Source: Alphaproteobacteria bacterium (GTDB lineage: Bacteria; Pseudomonadota; Alphaproteobacteria; UBA8366; Aestuariispiraceae). Taken from it: a stretch of DNA of 64,000 nt. The stretch spans positions 4,573,962-4,637,961 of the forward strand of contig JAWPMN010000001.1 in the NCBI GenBank assembly GCA_033344895.1, in the 5' to 3' direction. Shown here piece by piece: positions 42,337 through 51,142 of the stretch (its first letter is position 1; every line of letters begins with the position of its first letter). The notes below the pieces were generated by a model. It was not told where the DNA came from. It was given only the letters and a program-made list of their open reading frames with translations, and did not search any database. A program made the position numbers and the translations under genes.

Positions 42337-42990
42337 CTAGCGTTGTATTTCGGTCGCGGTTTCAAAGTCGAAGCGTGCGTAGAACCGAGCCATTTCGCTG
42401 TCAGTTGCGGCCTGACCGCAGAATGTCTTCACGTATGACGGAACGCGCCGCATGCGTTCGGAGGTACTCTCCACCACTTGCATGGAGATATATCCAATTT
42501 GGGTCAGGTAGACCGTCCTGGCACGGACATCAGCATCGTCTGCTGAGAAGCCGTACTTCACAAATAGCGAACGGATCGCGTCGAGGCGTCGCTCATCCGC
42601 TGCGTTGACTCGCCGTGCCACGGCCTCTGATTTATGAGCCCAGCCACGAATCGCGAAGTCGAGTTGCGGCTCGAAGCAGTTTTCGTCATGGAATACGGCA
42701 ATAAGGTTGAGAACCGCCTCTGTGATAGTTTCGGAATAGGCTGCGCAAGCCGCCACAAACGCACCGGTGTTCTTCTCATCCCACTCGCTCAAGAGCGCGT
42801 CGAGCAACGCCGGTCTATCCTTGAAGAACCAATAGAAGCTCGTGCGCGAAATGCTCATAGCCGTGGCCAACGGCTGAATCTTCACGGCGTCGACCCCGGA
42901 TTCGACCAAGGCTGACTTTGCCGCCTCCAACCAGGTTTCGCGTGACCCCCGCCAACCCGATTCCTTATGCATGCCGGTACCATCATTCAT
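42337..42990 (-). CDS. TetR-family regulator
   Basis: This 217-aa regulator has an N-terminal TetR helix-turn-helix (about 12-58; ALVESGVDAVKIQPLATAMS, then ISRTSFYWFFKDRPALLDAL) and a helical ligand domain. It is divergent from the flavin oxidoreductase/proline-racemase-family pair and most likely represses it. The ATG at 42990 was chosen; the frame continues upstream through the promoter. The ligand is presumably an N-methylated proline compound or similar (inference from neighbours). Confidence 0.87.
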   Translation of the reverse strand: MNDGTGMHKESGWRGSRETWLEAAKSALVESGVDAVKIQPLATAMSISRTSFYWFFKDRPALLDALLSEWDEKNTGAFVAACAAYSETITEAVLNLIAVFHDENCFEPQLDFAIRGWAHKSEAVARRVNAADERRLDAIRSLFVKYGFSADDADVRARTVYLTQIGYISMQVVESTSERMRRVPSYVKTFCGQAATDSEMARFYARFDFETATEIQR

Positions 42991-43055
42991 ACCCTGTAGA
43001 TACTCCGCGCCTCCCCATTGAACAAGGGAAATGAACAGTGCTGTACTCACAATTG

Positions 43056-43065
43056 ACACATGTGT
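43056..43065. promoter_or_regulatory. Palindrome in the TetR-divergent promoter region
   Basis: ACACATGTGT is a perfect 10-bp palindrome overlapping TTGACA (43053-43058), a good -35 element for the plus-strand operon. It is framed by TGTAC (43042) and GTACA (43064). It is a candidate operator for the divergent TetR regulator. Confidence 0.45.
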
Positions 43066-43106
43066 ACATTTTATGAGATACCCGCTCATCCATTGAGGAG
43101 AGCGCC

Positions 43107-45152
43107 ATGTCCAAAGATCCACTACTTCAGCCGTATCAGCTAAAGCATCTCACTTTGCGCAACCGGATCATGACGACCAGCCATGAACCGGCATATCCAG
43201 AAGACGGAATGCCGAAGGAACGATATGCGGCCTATCACGCGGAACGCGCAAAGGCGGGCGTGGCACTGGCGATGACGGCCGGTTCCGCAGCGGTGTCGAA
43301 AGACAGCCCCCCGGTTTTCAACAACATCCTCGCCTATAAGGACGAAGTGGTTCCATGGATCCGGCAACTAACCGACAAGTGCCACGATCATGGTTGTGCC
43401 GTCATGATCCAGCTCACGCATCTGGGGCGGCGTACCAACTGGTCCAAGGGCGATTGGCTCCCTTCCGTCTCATCTTCCAAGCATCGGGAGCCCGCTCACC
43501 GAGCATTCCCAAAACTCGCGGAAGACTGGGACATAGAAAGAATAATTCGAGACTATGCTGACGCCGCGGAGCGAATGAAAGCCGGCGGCATGGACGGCAT
43601 TGAGCTGCAAGTTTACGGCCACCTGATAGACCAATTCTGGTCGCCTCTGACCAACGATCTGGACGGCCCCTACGGCGGCCAGACCTTGGAAAGCAGGATG
43701 AAACTGGTTTTCGACGTGTTGGGTGGGATACGCGACCGCGTTGGCAACGAATTCGTTGTCGGACTGCGCTACACCGCCGACGAAGCCGAGGCAGGCGGAA
43801 TCACTCCGAAAGAAGGTCTCGAGATTTCGAAGCGGCTCGCCGCCAGCGGAATGGTCGATTTCCTGAATGTCATTCGCGGCCGCATTCACACGGACCCGGC
43901 GATGACTGATGTCATCCCTGTGCAAGGCATGAAGAACGCACCGCATCTCGACTTTGCCGGGGCCGTTAAGGAAGCGACGGGCATGCCGACATTTCACGCG
44001 GCAAAAATCCCGGATGTCCCGACGGCCCGGCACGCCATCGCGTCAGGCTTGCTCGACATGGTCGGCATGACCCGCGCCCACATGGCTGATCCGCATATTG
44101 TAAAGAAAATCGTGGAGGGGCGAGAGCAGGATATTCGCCCATGTGTCGGGGCCACCTACTGCCTTGACCGAATCTACGCGGGTGGAGAGGCGCTCTGCAT
44201 CCACAATGCGGCTACCGGACGCGAACTAACCATGCCGCACGAGATTGCGCCCGCAACCGATAAGAAGAAAATCGTAATTGTCGGTGCGGGCCCGGCCGGT
44301 TTGGAGGCGGCAAGGGTAGCTGCCGAGCGCGGTCATGATGTCACCGTCTTCGAGGTTCAGCCGAACCCGGGCGGTCAAATCCGTTTGACTGCACAGAATC
44401 CGCGACGGCGGGAAATGATGTCCATCATTGATTGGCGGATGGCCCAATGCGCCGCCCGGGACGTCGAGTTTCGGTTCAACACCTGGGCCGAGGTCGACGA
44501 TGTAACCGCACTGAACCCGGACGTGGTAATCGTCGCTACAGGCGGCTTGCCAAACATGGAGCTGTTTGAAAGCGGTGAGGAAGCGTCCCTTGTTGTCAGC
44601 GCATGGGACTTGATCTCCGGGGACGTGAAACCGGGGCAGGATGTCTTGATCTATGACGAAAGTGGCGATCATCCCGGTTTGATGGCCGCAGAAATTGCTG
44701 CCAATGCAGGTGCAAAAGTCGAGATCATGACGCCGGATCGCACCTTCGCCCCTGACGTCATGGCGATGAACCTCGTCCCTTACATGCGCGCACTGCAGGA
44801 TAAGGACGTCACCTTCACGGTCACACGAAGGCTCAAAGGGGTGCAGAAGGACGGAAACCGGCTGAAGGCTACAATCGGGACGGACTACAGCGACCACACG
44901 ACTGAGAAGACCTATGACCAAGTAGTTCTGAACTACGGTACTCTACCGTTGGCCGATCTTTACTTTGAGCTGAAGCCTCTCGCATCAAATCAAGGAGCCG
45001 TTGACCACGAGGCGCTAATTGCCGGTCGTCCACAGAATCTCGTTCGTAATCCTGATGGCAAATTCAAGCTTTTCCGGATCGGTGACGCCGTTAGCGCACG
45101 AAACACCCACGCCGCGATCTATGACGCGTTGCGCCTCGTCAAGGACGTCTGA
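43107..45152 (+). CDS. NADH:flavin oxidoreductase, N-methylproline-demethylase-like
   Basis: This 681-aa enzyme has the old-yellow-enzyme/trimethylamine-dehydrogenase layout. An FMN TIM barrel (1-370) contains [18 protein letters not shown] 4Fe-4S cysteine cluster follows in [22 protein letters not shown] (about 348-369), then an FAD/NAD domain with [17 protein letters not shown]. In 2,4-dienoyl-CoA reductase the same architecture acts on acyl-CoA; relatives in proline-betaine pathways demethylate N-methylproline. The neighbouring proline-racemase-family gene (two bases downstream) favours the proline-related role. GAGGAG precedes the ATG. Confidence 0.85.
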   Translation: MSKDPLLQPYQLKHLTLRNRIMTTSHEPAYPEDGMPKERYAAYHAERAKAGVALAMTAGSAAVSKDSPPVFNNILAYKDEVVPWIRQLTDKCHDHGCAVMIQLTHLGRRTNWSKGDWLPSVSSSKHREPAHRAFPKLAEDWDIERIIRDYADAAERMKAGGMDGIELQVYGHLIDQFWSPLTNDLDGPYGGQTLESRMKLVFDVLGGIRDRVGNEFVVGLRYTADEAEAGGITPKEGLEISKRLAASGMVDFLNVIRGRIHTDPAMTDVIPVQGMKNAPHLDFAGAVKEATGMPTFHAAKIPDVPTARHAIASGLLDMVGMTRAHMADPHIVKKIVEGREQDIRPCVGATYCLDRIYAGGEALCIHNAATGRELTMPHEIAPATDKKKIVIVGAGPAGLEAARVAAERGHDVTVFEVQPNPGGQIRLTAQNPRRREMMSIIDWRMAQCAARDVEFRFNTWAEVDDVTALNPDVVIVATGGLPNMELFESGEEASLVVSAWDLISGDVKPGQDVLIYDESGDHPGLMAAEIAANAGAKVEIMTPDRTFAPDVMAMNLVPYMRALQDKDVTFTVTRRLKGVQKDGNRLKATIGTDYSDHTTEKTYDQVVLNYGTLPLADLYFELKPLASNQGAVDHEALIAGRPQNLVRNPDGKFKLFRIGDAVSARNTHAAIYDALRLVKDV

Positions 45153-45153
45153 A

Positions 45154-46188
45154 ATGCGCACTACGAAAATCATCCATGTCGTCTCGGTGCATGCGGAGGG
45201 AGAAGTCGGCGATGTCATCGTTGGCGGTGTTTCTCCGCCGCCAGGTGACACTTTGTGGGAGCAGCGCAAGTGGATCGCCGAGGACCAGACTCTCCGGAAC
45301 TTTGTTCTGAACGAACCGCGTGGCGGAGTATTCCGGCACGTCAATCTACTGGTGCCGCCACGACACCCGGATGCCCAGGCTGCGTGGATCATCATGGAGC
45401 CCGAAGACACTCCGCCAATGTCCGGGTCCAACTCAATTTGTGTCGCAACGGCTCTTTTGGACACGGGGATCGTTCCGATGACGGAGCCTGTCACTGAAAT
45501 GGTACTGGAAGCTCCTGGCGGATTGGTCCACGTTCGCGCGGACTGCGCTAACGGCAAAGCGGAAAGGATTACCGTCGAGAATCTGCCGTCATTCGCACAC
45601 AGCTTGGGCGTCGAATTGGTGGTTGAGGGACTGGGCACCATTTCTGTCGACACAGCCTTCGGCGGCGATAGCTTTGTCGTCGTGGATACTCAAGATCTCG
45701 AGTTGAAACTCGATGTTCAAGATGCCCGTCACCTGGCCGAACTCGGTGTTCGGATTACCAATGCCGCCAATGCGCAACTGACATTCCACCATCCAACACG
45801 GCCCGATTGGGGGCATCACTCGTTCTGCCTGTTTGCCGGGCCTCTCGAACAGGACGGGGTCGGCCTAAGGGCACAATCTGTTGTCTCGATTCAACCAGGT
45901 AAACTCGACCGCTCCCCGACCGGCACCGCCGTTTCGGCACGCATGGCGTTGCTTCATGCTAGAGGTTTGATGGGGGTCGGAGACCGTTTCACCGGCGTTT
46001 CGATCATCGGATCAGAGTTTCACGGCAAGATCCTGGGTACCACCCAGGTAGGTAGCCTCACCGCAATCCGACCGCAGATCAGTGGCCGCGCATGGGTAAC
46101 CGGAACGCATCAGCATATGCTGGATCCGGACGATCCATGGCCGAGTGGATATAGGATTGCCGATACCTGGCCAATGACAAGCAAATAG
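45154..46188 (+). CDS. Proline racemase family protein with Ser/Thr in place of both catalytic Cys
   Basis: This 344-aa protein has the two-lobe diaminopimelate-epimerase-like fold of the proline racemase family. The first catalytic motif reads [11 protein letters not shown], with Ser at the usual Cys; the second reads [12 protein letters not shown], with Thr at the usual Cys. Cys/Cys enzymes are racemases or 4-hydroxyproline epimerases, Ser/Cys forms are epimerases, and Cys/Thr forms are trans-3-hydroxyproline dehydratases. A Ser/Thr pair fits none of these cleanly. It starts one base after the flavoenzyme stop, so they act in one pathway. Confidence 0.85.
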   Translation: MRTTKIIHVVSVHAEGEVGDVIVGGVSPPPGDTLWEQRKWIAEDQTLRNFVLNEPRGGVFRHVNLLVPPRHPDAQAAWIIMEPEDTPPMSGSNSICVATALLDTGIVPMTEPVTEMVLEAPGGLVHVRADCANGKAERITVENLPSFAHSLGVELVVEGLGTISVDTAFGGDSFVVVDTQDLELKLDVQDARHLAELGVRITNAANAQLTFHHPTRPDWGHHSFCLFAGPLEQDGVGLRAQSVVSIQPGKLDRSPTGTAVSARMALLHARGLMGVGDRFTGVSIIGSEFHGKILGTTQVGSLTAIRPQISGRAWVTGTHQHMLDPDDPWPSGYRIADTWPMTSK

Positions 46189-46462
46189 AACCAGTGGAGA
46201 TGTCCGTTCCTGGCTACTATCGTATGGATTTCACGGCAGCTACCAGACTCATGTTCCGGCCAGACGCCGTCACTCGACAGGGGTAGAGTTATGTACACTC
46301 CGACGTCGGTGCCCATCGGAATCAGGACCAAACAGAAGATTGTGATTCTGGCACTCAGGTGAATCTAGATTGGCGTAGAACAGTAGAAAGAGGCTATTCT
46401 CAATTGCCAATAAATTTTATACTCGCGCTTTGCGATATTTTCAGGCGTTACCGGTCACTCTC

Positions 46463-47083
46463 ATGAATCGATCTATAATTGGACTGTTTCTATTCCTCCT
46501 AAGTGCATGCGCTGAACAAGCGACTCCAACAGTAAACGATCGGGAGGAACTGGGCATCGCCATGTGGGATGCCTGTAATGCCCACGGAGAAATGGAACTT
46601 TTAGGCGTATCGGCGGCTGGCGAGCCAATTGTCCGTGAAAAGGCGCTAGGATTTCCTTCAGGGGCTTATCGGCGTTGTATTGGCCGCCAAAGATACGAAC
46701 AAGTCGCTGCTCTGAAACGCCCAGCAGCCGATTTATTTGAGCGAGTTCGACTGACCGCCGCAACACCTCCATACCGACCTGCTGTGTTCTATGATCCGGA
46801 CAGTCCGCCGGTTCGTCACGTATTCGCTTCTACAGAGGAAGTTTACCTCTTCATCCTAACGAACGCACTGCCGAGGCAAACCGATCTAGAAATCGAATGG
46901 CGCTCACCGGATGGTCATCGTTTGGTTGTTGAACGTGCAATTGGACCAACTAGTTCCTCGCACGTTGGTAACTGGGTAATAGTTCGTTGCCCGGTAAATG
47001 CACCTTTGCGAGTTGGCTCTTGGGGTGTCACCGTCAGGGCAATGAGCCAGCACGTTTGGCAAGACGGTTTTACCGTCAAATAG
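46463..47083 (+). CDS. Hypothetical lipoprotein
   Basis: This 206-aa protein begins with a lipoprotein signal (NRSIIGLFLFLLSACAEQ; lipobox LSAC). The mature part has two or three further cysteines (WDACNAHG, YRRCIGRQ, IVRCPVNAP) and a C-terminal beta-rich domain (LEIEWRSPDG to WGVTVRAMSQ) reminiscent of small Ig-like domains. No family recognised. GC is lower than in the flanks and no neighbour explains it. The ATG at 46463 fits the signal; an upstream frame start at 46430 does not. Confidence 0.6.
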   Translation: MNRSIIGLFLFLLSACAEQATPTVNDREELGIAMWDACNAHGEMELLGVSAAGEPIVREKALGFPSGAYRRCIGRQRYEQVAALKRPAADLFERVRLTAATPPYRPAVFYDPDSPPVRHVFASTEEVYLFILTNALPRQTDLEIEWRSPDGHRLVVERAIGPTSSSHVGNWVIVRCPVNAPLRVGSWGVTVRAMSQHVWQDGFTVK

Positions 47084-47541
47084 CCCCGTGTACCCCTACA
47101 GAATGGCGGGCAACCGAGCGTCTCGAAGTCATGTCGGTTAGGGAGGACCAGAGACAAAGCTGCGACCGCATGTCCGTTTCTGGCAATTGGTTTGGGCCCG
47201 CGAGACTGTCCGCTTCTGGCTATCCGTCGTCGGCGGAAGGGGCCTGGGGTCTGGCCCGCTGCCTGACCCGAAAGAGACGTTCTAAGCTGCGAATCAGGTA
47301 GCTCAACAAGACCGACGAAGGTACCCGACCTCTGTGGAACACCTAGAGTCCCTTTGCTTCCCTGGAAAGGACACTTTCTATTGTGGTAATTTTGTTAAGT
47401 CTCTCTTAGATGGGGGCGTTTTGCGAAATCAAATCGGTTTGATTGCAGCTTCGTACGCAAGTATGAAATCTGGTGCGGACGGCCGGTGGTTTTTTTCGAT
47501 ACTGGAGAAGGTGGGTTCTGGGTAATGTGTGGGACGGAGCG
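47084..47541. other. Intergenic region with repeat copy and short open frame
   Basis: It contains a partial repeat start (TGTCCGTTTCTGGC at 47171-47184) followed by a full repeat copy (47207-47281). A 63-codon GTG frame at 47334-47525 shows no ribosome site or domain, so it is not called as a gene. GC falls toward the right. Confidence 0.4.
47207..47281. repeat. Dispersed island repeat, copy 5
   Basis: TGTCCGCTTCTGGCTATCCG, then GTCGGCGGAAGGGGCCTGGG and CTGGCCCGCTGCCTGACCCG. It is the most complete left half of the family and starts with TGTCCGC, the inverse of the GCGGACA seen at the right end of copy 1. Confidence 0.7.
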
Positions 47542-47976
47542 GTGAGCGTAACAAAAATAGTTGAGGCAGACTTCTCTACGTGGAAGAGGTTTAGGGCCCT
47601 ATTTATTATTCAGGTTTTTGTTTCGTTTCTATCTTTGTATTTTACATTTATTTTCGATATCTCAATATTAATGATTACTCCGCTAGTTTTTACATTTCTA
47701 TGTACATTTTTATTTTTGTCTATTTATTTGTATTTTGGGGTTTCGTATCTGCCTGAGGTTTACGGGATAGATACTAGCAAATCTCAAATTATGTTGGGGT
47801 TTCTAAATTCCAGAAATATTCAAGGCTTGGATATTTGCTCTGATGCGAGGGCGCGTATTGCGTTGGTGAGAGGGCGTTGTTTTCAGCTTGTCTGGATTTG
47901 TTGGGCTTGGTTTGTGCTGTTTGTGTTTTTGTTGCCTGCAGTGTTGGCGGTTGTGGCGGTTGTCGTACATATGTGA
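47542..47976 (+). CDS. AT-rich hypothetical membrane protein
   Basis: This 144-aa protein has three predicted helices (about 22-45, 48-72 and 115-140): FIIQVFVSFLSLYFTFIFDI, ILMITPLVFTFLCTFLFL and WICWAWFVLFVFLLPAVLAV. Base composition is strikingly AT-rich compared with everything around it, a sign of foreign origin. GTG at 47542 is the assumed start, weakly supported (GGAG nearby). No family recognised. Confidence 0.5.
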   Translation: MSVTKIVEADFSTWKRFRALFIIQVFVSFLSLYFTFIFDISILMITPLVFTFLCTFLFLSIYLYFGVSYLPEVYGIDTSKSQIMLGFLNSRNIQGLDICSDARARIALVRGRCFQLVWICWAWFVLFVFLLPAVLAVVAVVVHM

Positions 47977-48361
47977 GTGTGGATTGACCAATTTGGGGGG
48001 GATGGGGACGATTAGTGCGGTGCACTCCTACCCATTGTCCGATCAATCTTGATCGGGCGACTATGGCTTGAGCCGTCAAACTACTTCCAGATTTCGGTAG
48101 CGTCCGCATCTGGCTAACGGCCTCCCATAGCGCCATTCGATCCGAACGTCCGCTGAGCGAGTGGAACTGGGCGGCATTGATCCAGGCCTCGCGTAGCGCG
48201 GGCGTGAGATGATCTTCCAGGAAACCTTGCCACGTCCGTCCGGTGTTATGTGCCACCGTCCGCCGAAGGCGGAGAATGGTCGACCTCCGCATCGCCGACT
48301 CTCTCAAATCGGCCATTGAAACTGCGACTCATTATTATTATCAAGCCGCATCACTGTTGGT
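47977..48361. other. Right boundary of the accessory region
   Basis: AT-rich foreign DNA ends here and the conserved high-GC block begins at about 48.1 kb. A left-half fragment of the repeat lies at 48100-48125. On the minus strand 48316-48120 reads as about 65 residues (MADLRESAMRRSTILRLRRT, then TPALREAWINAAQFHSLSGR) that look protein-like but have no continuation, possibly the 5' stub of a gene broken by the island. Confidence 0.45.
48100..48125. repeat. Left-half fragment of the dispersed island repeat
   Basis: GCGTCCGCATCTGGCTAACG followed by GCCTCC matches the left end of the full copies and then stops. It lies at the right edge of the accessory region, mirrored by the right-half fragment at its left edge. 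Confidence 0.5.
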
Positions 48362-48637
48362 GTGATGAGGCGTTTCATGAATTCCGTCTTTGCCGTCATG
48401 TTGATTGTCGTCTGCCGCCCGGACCTGCTGCATTGCGGCCCGATAACGCATTGGAACTATGGCTGGCAGTCGGTCGAAACCTGCGGTGTCGAGCGTCCGC
48501 GGATTCAGCGCATTGCCACAGGGCGCGCACCGCAGGACTCCATCGTCATGACGAAATGCGAGCTTTTCCTCAACCAGGCCTCCCAGCCCCCCTTTCCGAC
48601 CTATCTCGACCAGCCGCTTACCGGAATCCATTTCTGA
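48362..48637 (+). CDS. Small secreted hypothetical protein
   Basis: This 91-aa protein has a signal-peptide-like start (MMRRFMNSVFAVMLIVVC) and four or more cysteines in the mature part (PDLLHCGP, VETCGVERP, VMTKCELF). High GC at third codon positions supports this strand over an overlapping minus-strand frame. The pattern of Trp, Cys, an Ala/Arg helix and a final TKCE resembles short cysteine-paired periplasmic proteins of alphaproteobacteria. No function is known. Confidence 0.55.
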   Translation: MMRRFMNSVFAVMLIVVCRPDLLHCGPITHWNYGWQSVETCGVERPRIQRIATGRAPQDSIVMTKCELFLNQASQPPFPTYLDQPLTGIHF

Positions 48638-48685
48638 CACGGAGCAGCGGTAGACAGGTGCCGTGTCGGCGACTAGGGTTTCGGC

Positions 48686-49174
48686 ATGGTTGAAGACAAC
48701 TCCCGTTTTGAGGGCGGCTGCGCCTGCGGCAATGTCCGGTATCGCGTGAACGCGCCCCCGATGTTTGTGCATTGCTGTCATTGCCGTTTCTGCCAGCGGG
48801 AGACGGGATCCGCCTTTGTCGTCAATGCCCTGGTGGAAGGGTCCAAGGTAGAGATTCGGGCCGGCGAGCCGACGCCGTGTCGCCTTCCCACCGAAAGCGG
48901 CAATCCGCACATTGTCTATCGCTGTCCTGAATGCCATATCGCGCTCTGGAGCGAGTATTCCAATGGTGAAAAGCTGCGGTTCATCCGGGTCGGGACCCTG
49001 GACGAGCCGGACCGGTTCCCGCCGGACATCCACATCTTCACCTCAAGCAAGGTCCCCTGGACTCCGATTCCAAATGGCGCACTCTCCGTGCCGGAGTATT
49101 ACGACATGCGTCAGATCTGGCCGCCGGAGCAGTTTGAGCGCCTTCTCGCAGCGGTCAGGCCCGGCCATGAATAG
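48686..49174 (+). CDS. GFA family (glutathione-dependent formaldehyde-activating-like) protein
   Basis: This 162-aa protein has the Mss4-like zinc fold of the GFA family: GGCACGNVRYRV, VHCCHCRFCQRETG (zinc cysteines), AGEPTPCRLP and VYRCPECHIALWSEY. Most family members have no proven reaction, and S-hydroxymethylglutathione chemistry is established only for Gfa itself. All zinc-binding cysteines are present. Its stop overlaps the start of the small lipoprotein gene by eight bases. Confidence 0.9.
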   Translation: MVEDNSRFEGGCACGNVRYRVNAPPMFVHCCHCRFCQRETGSAFVVNALVEGSKVEIRAGEPTPCRLPTESGNPHIVYRCPECHIALWSEYSNGEKLRFIRVGTLDEPDRFPPDIHIFTSSKVPWTPIPNGALSVPEYYDMRQIWPPEQFERLLAAVRPGHE

Positions 49175-49334
49175 GCCCATGCGCATGGCGGCCTCCGTCT
49201 TCGCAATGCTGATCCTTTCCGGATGCATGGCCTGGGACTGGCGTGAGATGGGACGCGACCTGCTGACGCAACTTTGTCTCTCCGAATCCTCCGTTACCTG
49301 CGACGAGGAACGGGAAGCACGTCGGCGTTACTAG
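49167..49334 (+). CDS. Very small lipoprotein
   Basis: This 55-aa frame has a lipoprotein signal (RMAASVFAMLILSGC; lipobox LSGC), then a short mature peptide with Cys residues (LLTQLCLSES, VTCDEEREARRRY). The ATG at 49167 overlaps the end of the GFA gene; ATG at 49179 or 49185 would also keep the signal. It lies 12 bases before the YqaA gene, so a small operon is likely. Confidence 0.6.
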   Translation: MNRPMRMAASVFAMLILSGCMAWDWREMGRDLLTQLCLSESSVTCDEEREARRRY

Positions 49335-49346
49335 GCCATCACCGCC

Positions 49347-49787
49347 GTGTACGAAGCCCTCGGTATCTATGGCGGCCTCTTTCTGCTGTCCTTCCTCGCG
49401 GCAACGATCTTTCCGGCGCAGTCCGAAATCGGGCTGGCCGCCCTCATCCTGTCTCAGGACTACACGCTGCTGCTACTGATCGCCGTCGCCAGTGTTGGAA
49501 ACACCCTGGGCAGCGTCGTGAACTGGGCGCTGGGACGGGGCGTGGAGCGGTTTCGTCACAAACGCTGGTTTCCGGCCCGCCAGGAACAGCTGGACCGCGC
49601 AATTCGCTGGTACCACAAATACGGGCGATGGAGCCTCCTGATGAGTTGGGCGCCCTTCATCGGCGACCCTCTGACCGTTGTCGCCGGAATTCTCAAGGAA
49701 CCCCTGATCAGCTTCATCGTCCTGGTCGCGATCGCAAAGACCGTGCGCTACATCGTCGTCGCCGCCCTCACCCTGCAGTGGATCTGA
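49347..49787 (+). CDS. YqaA/DedA-like membrane protein
   Basis: This 146-aa inner-membrane protein has four or so helices. It begins YEALGIYGGLFLLSFLAATI and contains GNTLGSVVNWALGRGVERF and WSLLMSWAPFIGDPLTVVAG, the typical YqaA signature (VTT/SNARE-associated family). GTG start. The function is not settled; DedA relatives act as lipid scramblases or in proton-dependent homeostasis. It is the third gene of the GFA-lipoprotein-yqaA run. Confidence 0.9.
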   Translation: MYEALGIYGGLFLLSFLAATIFPAQSEIGLAALILSQDYTLLLLIAVASVGNTLGSVVNWALGRGVERFRHKRWFPARQEQLDRAIRWYHKYGRWSLLMSWAPFIGDPLTVVAGILKEPLISFIVLVAIAKTVRYIVVAALTLQWI

Positions 49788-49859
49788 CCTCGCCCATCCA
49801 CATCGGATGAGAGGCGCCACAAAAATTCTGCACACAAGGGTTGACGCGTCACCTGATTT

Positions 49860-49874
49860 TGCAAATCATTCGCA
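49860..49874. promoter_or_regulatory. Fur-box-like operator
   Basis: TGCAAAT-C-ATTCGCA is a 7-1-7 inverted repeat with one mismatch, of the form seen for Fur sites in alphaproteobacteria. It lies 27 bases before the DUF2325 start codon and just after TTGACG (49841-49846), so bound Fur would block a promoter here. Iron-repressed expression of the DUF2325 operon is the prediction. Confidence 0.6.
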
Positions 49875-49900
49875 TTCTCAGAATATCTCGAGAGAATGTC

Positions 49901-51142
49901 ATGTGCGAGAAGTGCGAACCGACTAGTCTGACCTGCGGCCTGGACCGGCGCCGCCGCCTTTGGGAAATCGATTCCAATTGGCATTGTTCGATCGTGGGCA
50001 CCTGCCTGACCCTGGGGGACCTGCGCCGCGTCGCCCGGAAGCTGGGCTACAAGCCGCCCACGGATCCCTATTACGACGTCGACAGCTACCTCCACGGCTA
50101 TTTCGTGAAACTGTGCGGCAAGCCGACGATCGCCGCGAAAATGCTGGAGAAGGTGCTGAACCGTCGCCATGCCGGTGCGATTCGCAAGCTCCAGAAGGTA
50201 CGGACGGTTTCCGATCTGTGTGATGCCTGGACCGCAGCCTTCAGCATCGGCGATGTGCCCGGCCCATACTGGGCGATGCTCAGCCATCCGCTAATCGATC
50301 TGCGGCTGGGCAGCAAGATCTACAACGACGTCCACATGCTGTCCCATTTGGTCGGGGCATCCAACCGCGCCGATCTGGCCAATCTGCGGCGTCTGGAAAG
50401 CGATCTGGCGGCCGCCCAGGAACTGGCCGAGCACACCCGCGCCAGGTCCGTCGCAAAGATCCGGGAAAAGGATGCCCGGATCGAGGAGCTGGAAAGTCAG
50501 GTCGCCAGCCTGTCGGGGCGGCTGGAAACGGCGCGAAAGGAAAGCCGCAAGGTACCGCCCTGCGCCATGGAGCGCGGTAATGCCGGCGGCATCGTCGCCC
50601 ACCTGGAAGCGCAACTCGCCCGCCTGAGCGAAGAGAATGCGACGCTGCGCCAGGAGAATGCCGGATTCCGCGCCCTCGTGCCAACCTTGCGAGAGGAAAT
50701 TCAGGCGCTGGAGCACGCCATGGGCGATGATGCGGCAACGGATGATCCGACAGGCCGCTGCGCCAATTTCAGCTGCGACCTGAAGGACCGTTGCCTGCTG
50801 TATGTCGGCGGACGCACGCGCCATGTCGGGCAGATGCGCAACCTGGTGGCCGACTGGAACGGCGTGTTACTGCATCACGACGGCGGGCTGGAACAATCGC
50901 TTGAGGAACTCTCCGGCGCGATCCTGAAGGCGGATGCGGTGTTCTTTCCCACGGATTGCGTCAGCCACAAGGCCATGTACCGGCTGAAATCGGTATGCCA
51001 GCAGACCCGAAAGCCCTTCGTACCGCTGCGTACATCCAGCCTGTCTTCCTTCCTGGCCGGGTTGGAAAAAACCATCAAGGACGGCGGAACTTCGCTTTCC
51101 GCCCGTGACGCCACACCCGAGGAAGCGAGGACATACCGTTGA
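49901..51142 (+). CDS. DUF2325 domain-containing protein
   Basis: This 413-aa cytoplasmic protein has an N-terminal region with cysteines (MCEKCEPTSLTCGL) and a conserved HCSIVGTCLTLGDLRRVAR segment. A long coiled coil follows (about 165-280; IEELESQVASLSGRLE). The C-terminal DUF2325 domain (about 300-395) has LLYVGGRTRHVGQMRNLVA and AVFFPTDCVSHKAMYRLK. The several Cys/His suggest metal or haem binding. A Fur-like box precedes it. The ATG at 49901 was chosen over a TTG frame start at 49841 that lies in the promoter. Overlaps the next gene by four bases. Confidence 0.88.
   Translation: MCEKCEPTSLTCGLDRRRRLWEIDSNWHCSIVGTCLTLGDLRRVARKLGYKPPTDPYYDVDSYLHGYFVKLCGKPTIAAKMLEKVLNRRHAGAIRKLQKVRTVSDLCDAWTAAFSIGDVPGPYWAMLSHPLIDLRLGSKIYNDVHMLSHLVGASNRADLANLRRLESDLAAAQELAEHTRARSVAKIREKDARIEELESQVASLSGRLETARKESRKVPPCAMERGNAGGIVAHLEAQLARLSEENATLRQENAGFRALVPTLREEIQALEHAMGDDAATDDPTGRCANFSCDLKDRCLLYVGGRTRHVGQMRNLVADWNGVLLHHDGGLEQSLEELSGAILKADAVFFPTDCVSHKAMYRLKSVCQQTRKPFVPLRTSSLSSFLAGLEKTIKDGGTSLSARDATPEEARTYR

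Noticed and set aside
47334..47525. A 63-codon GTG frame next to repeat copy 5
   Set aside because: No ribosome site, no domain, and mixed composition; likely chance.
48341..49033. A 230-codon minus-strand frame opposite the GFA gene
   Set aside because: The GFA zinc motifs and high GC at third positions support the plus-strand genes; no domain is seen on the minus strand.
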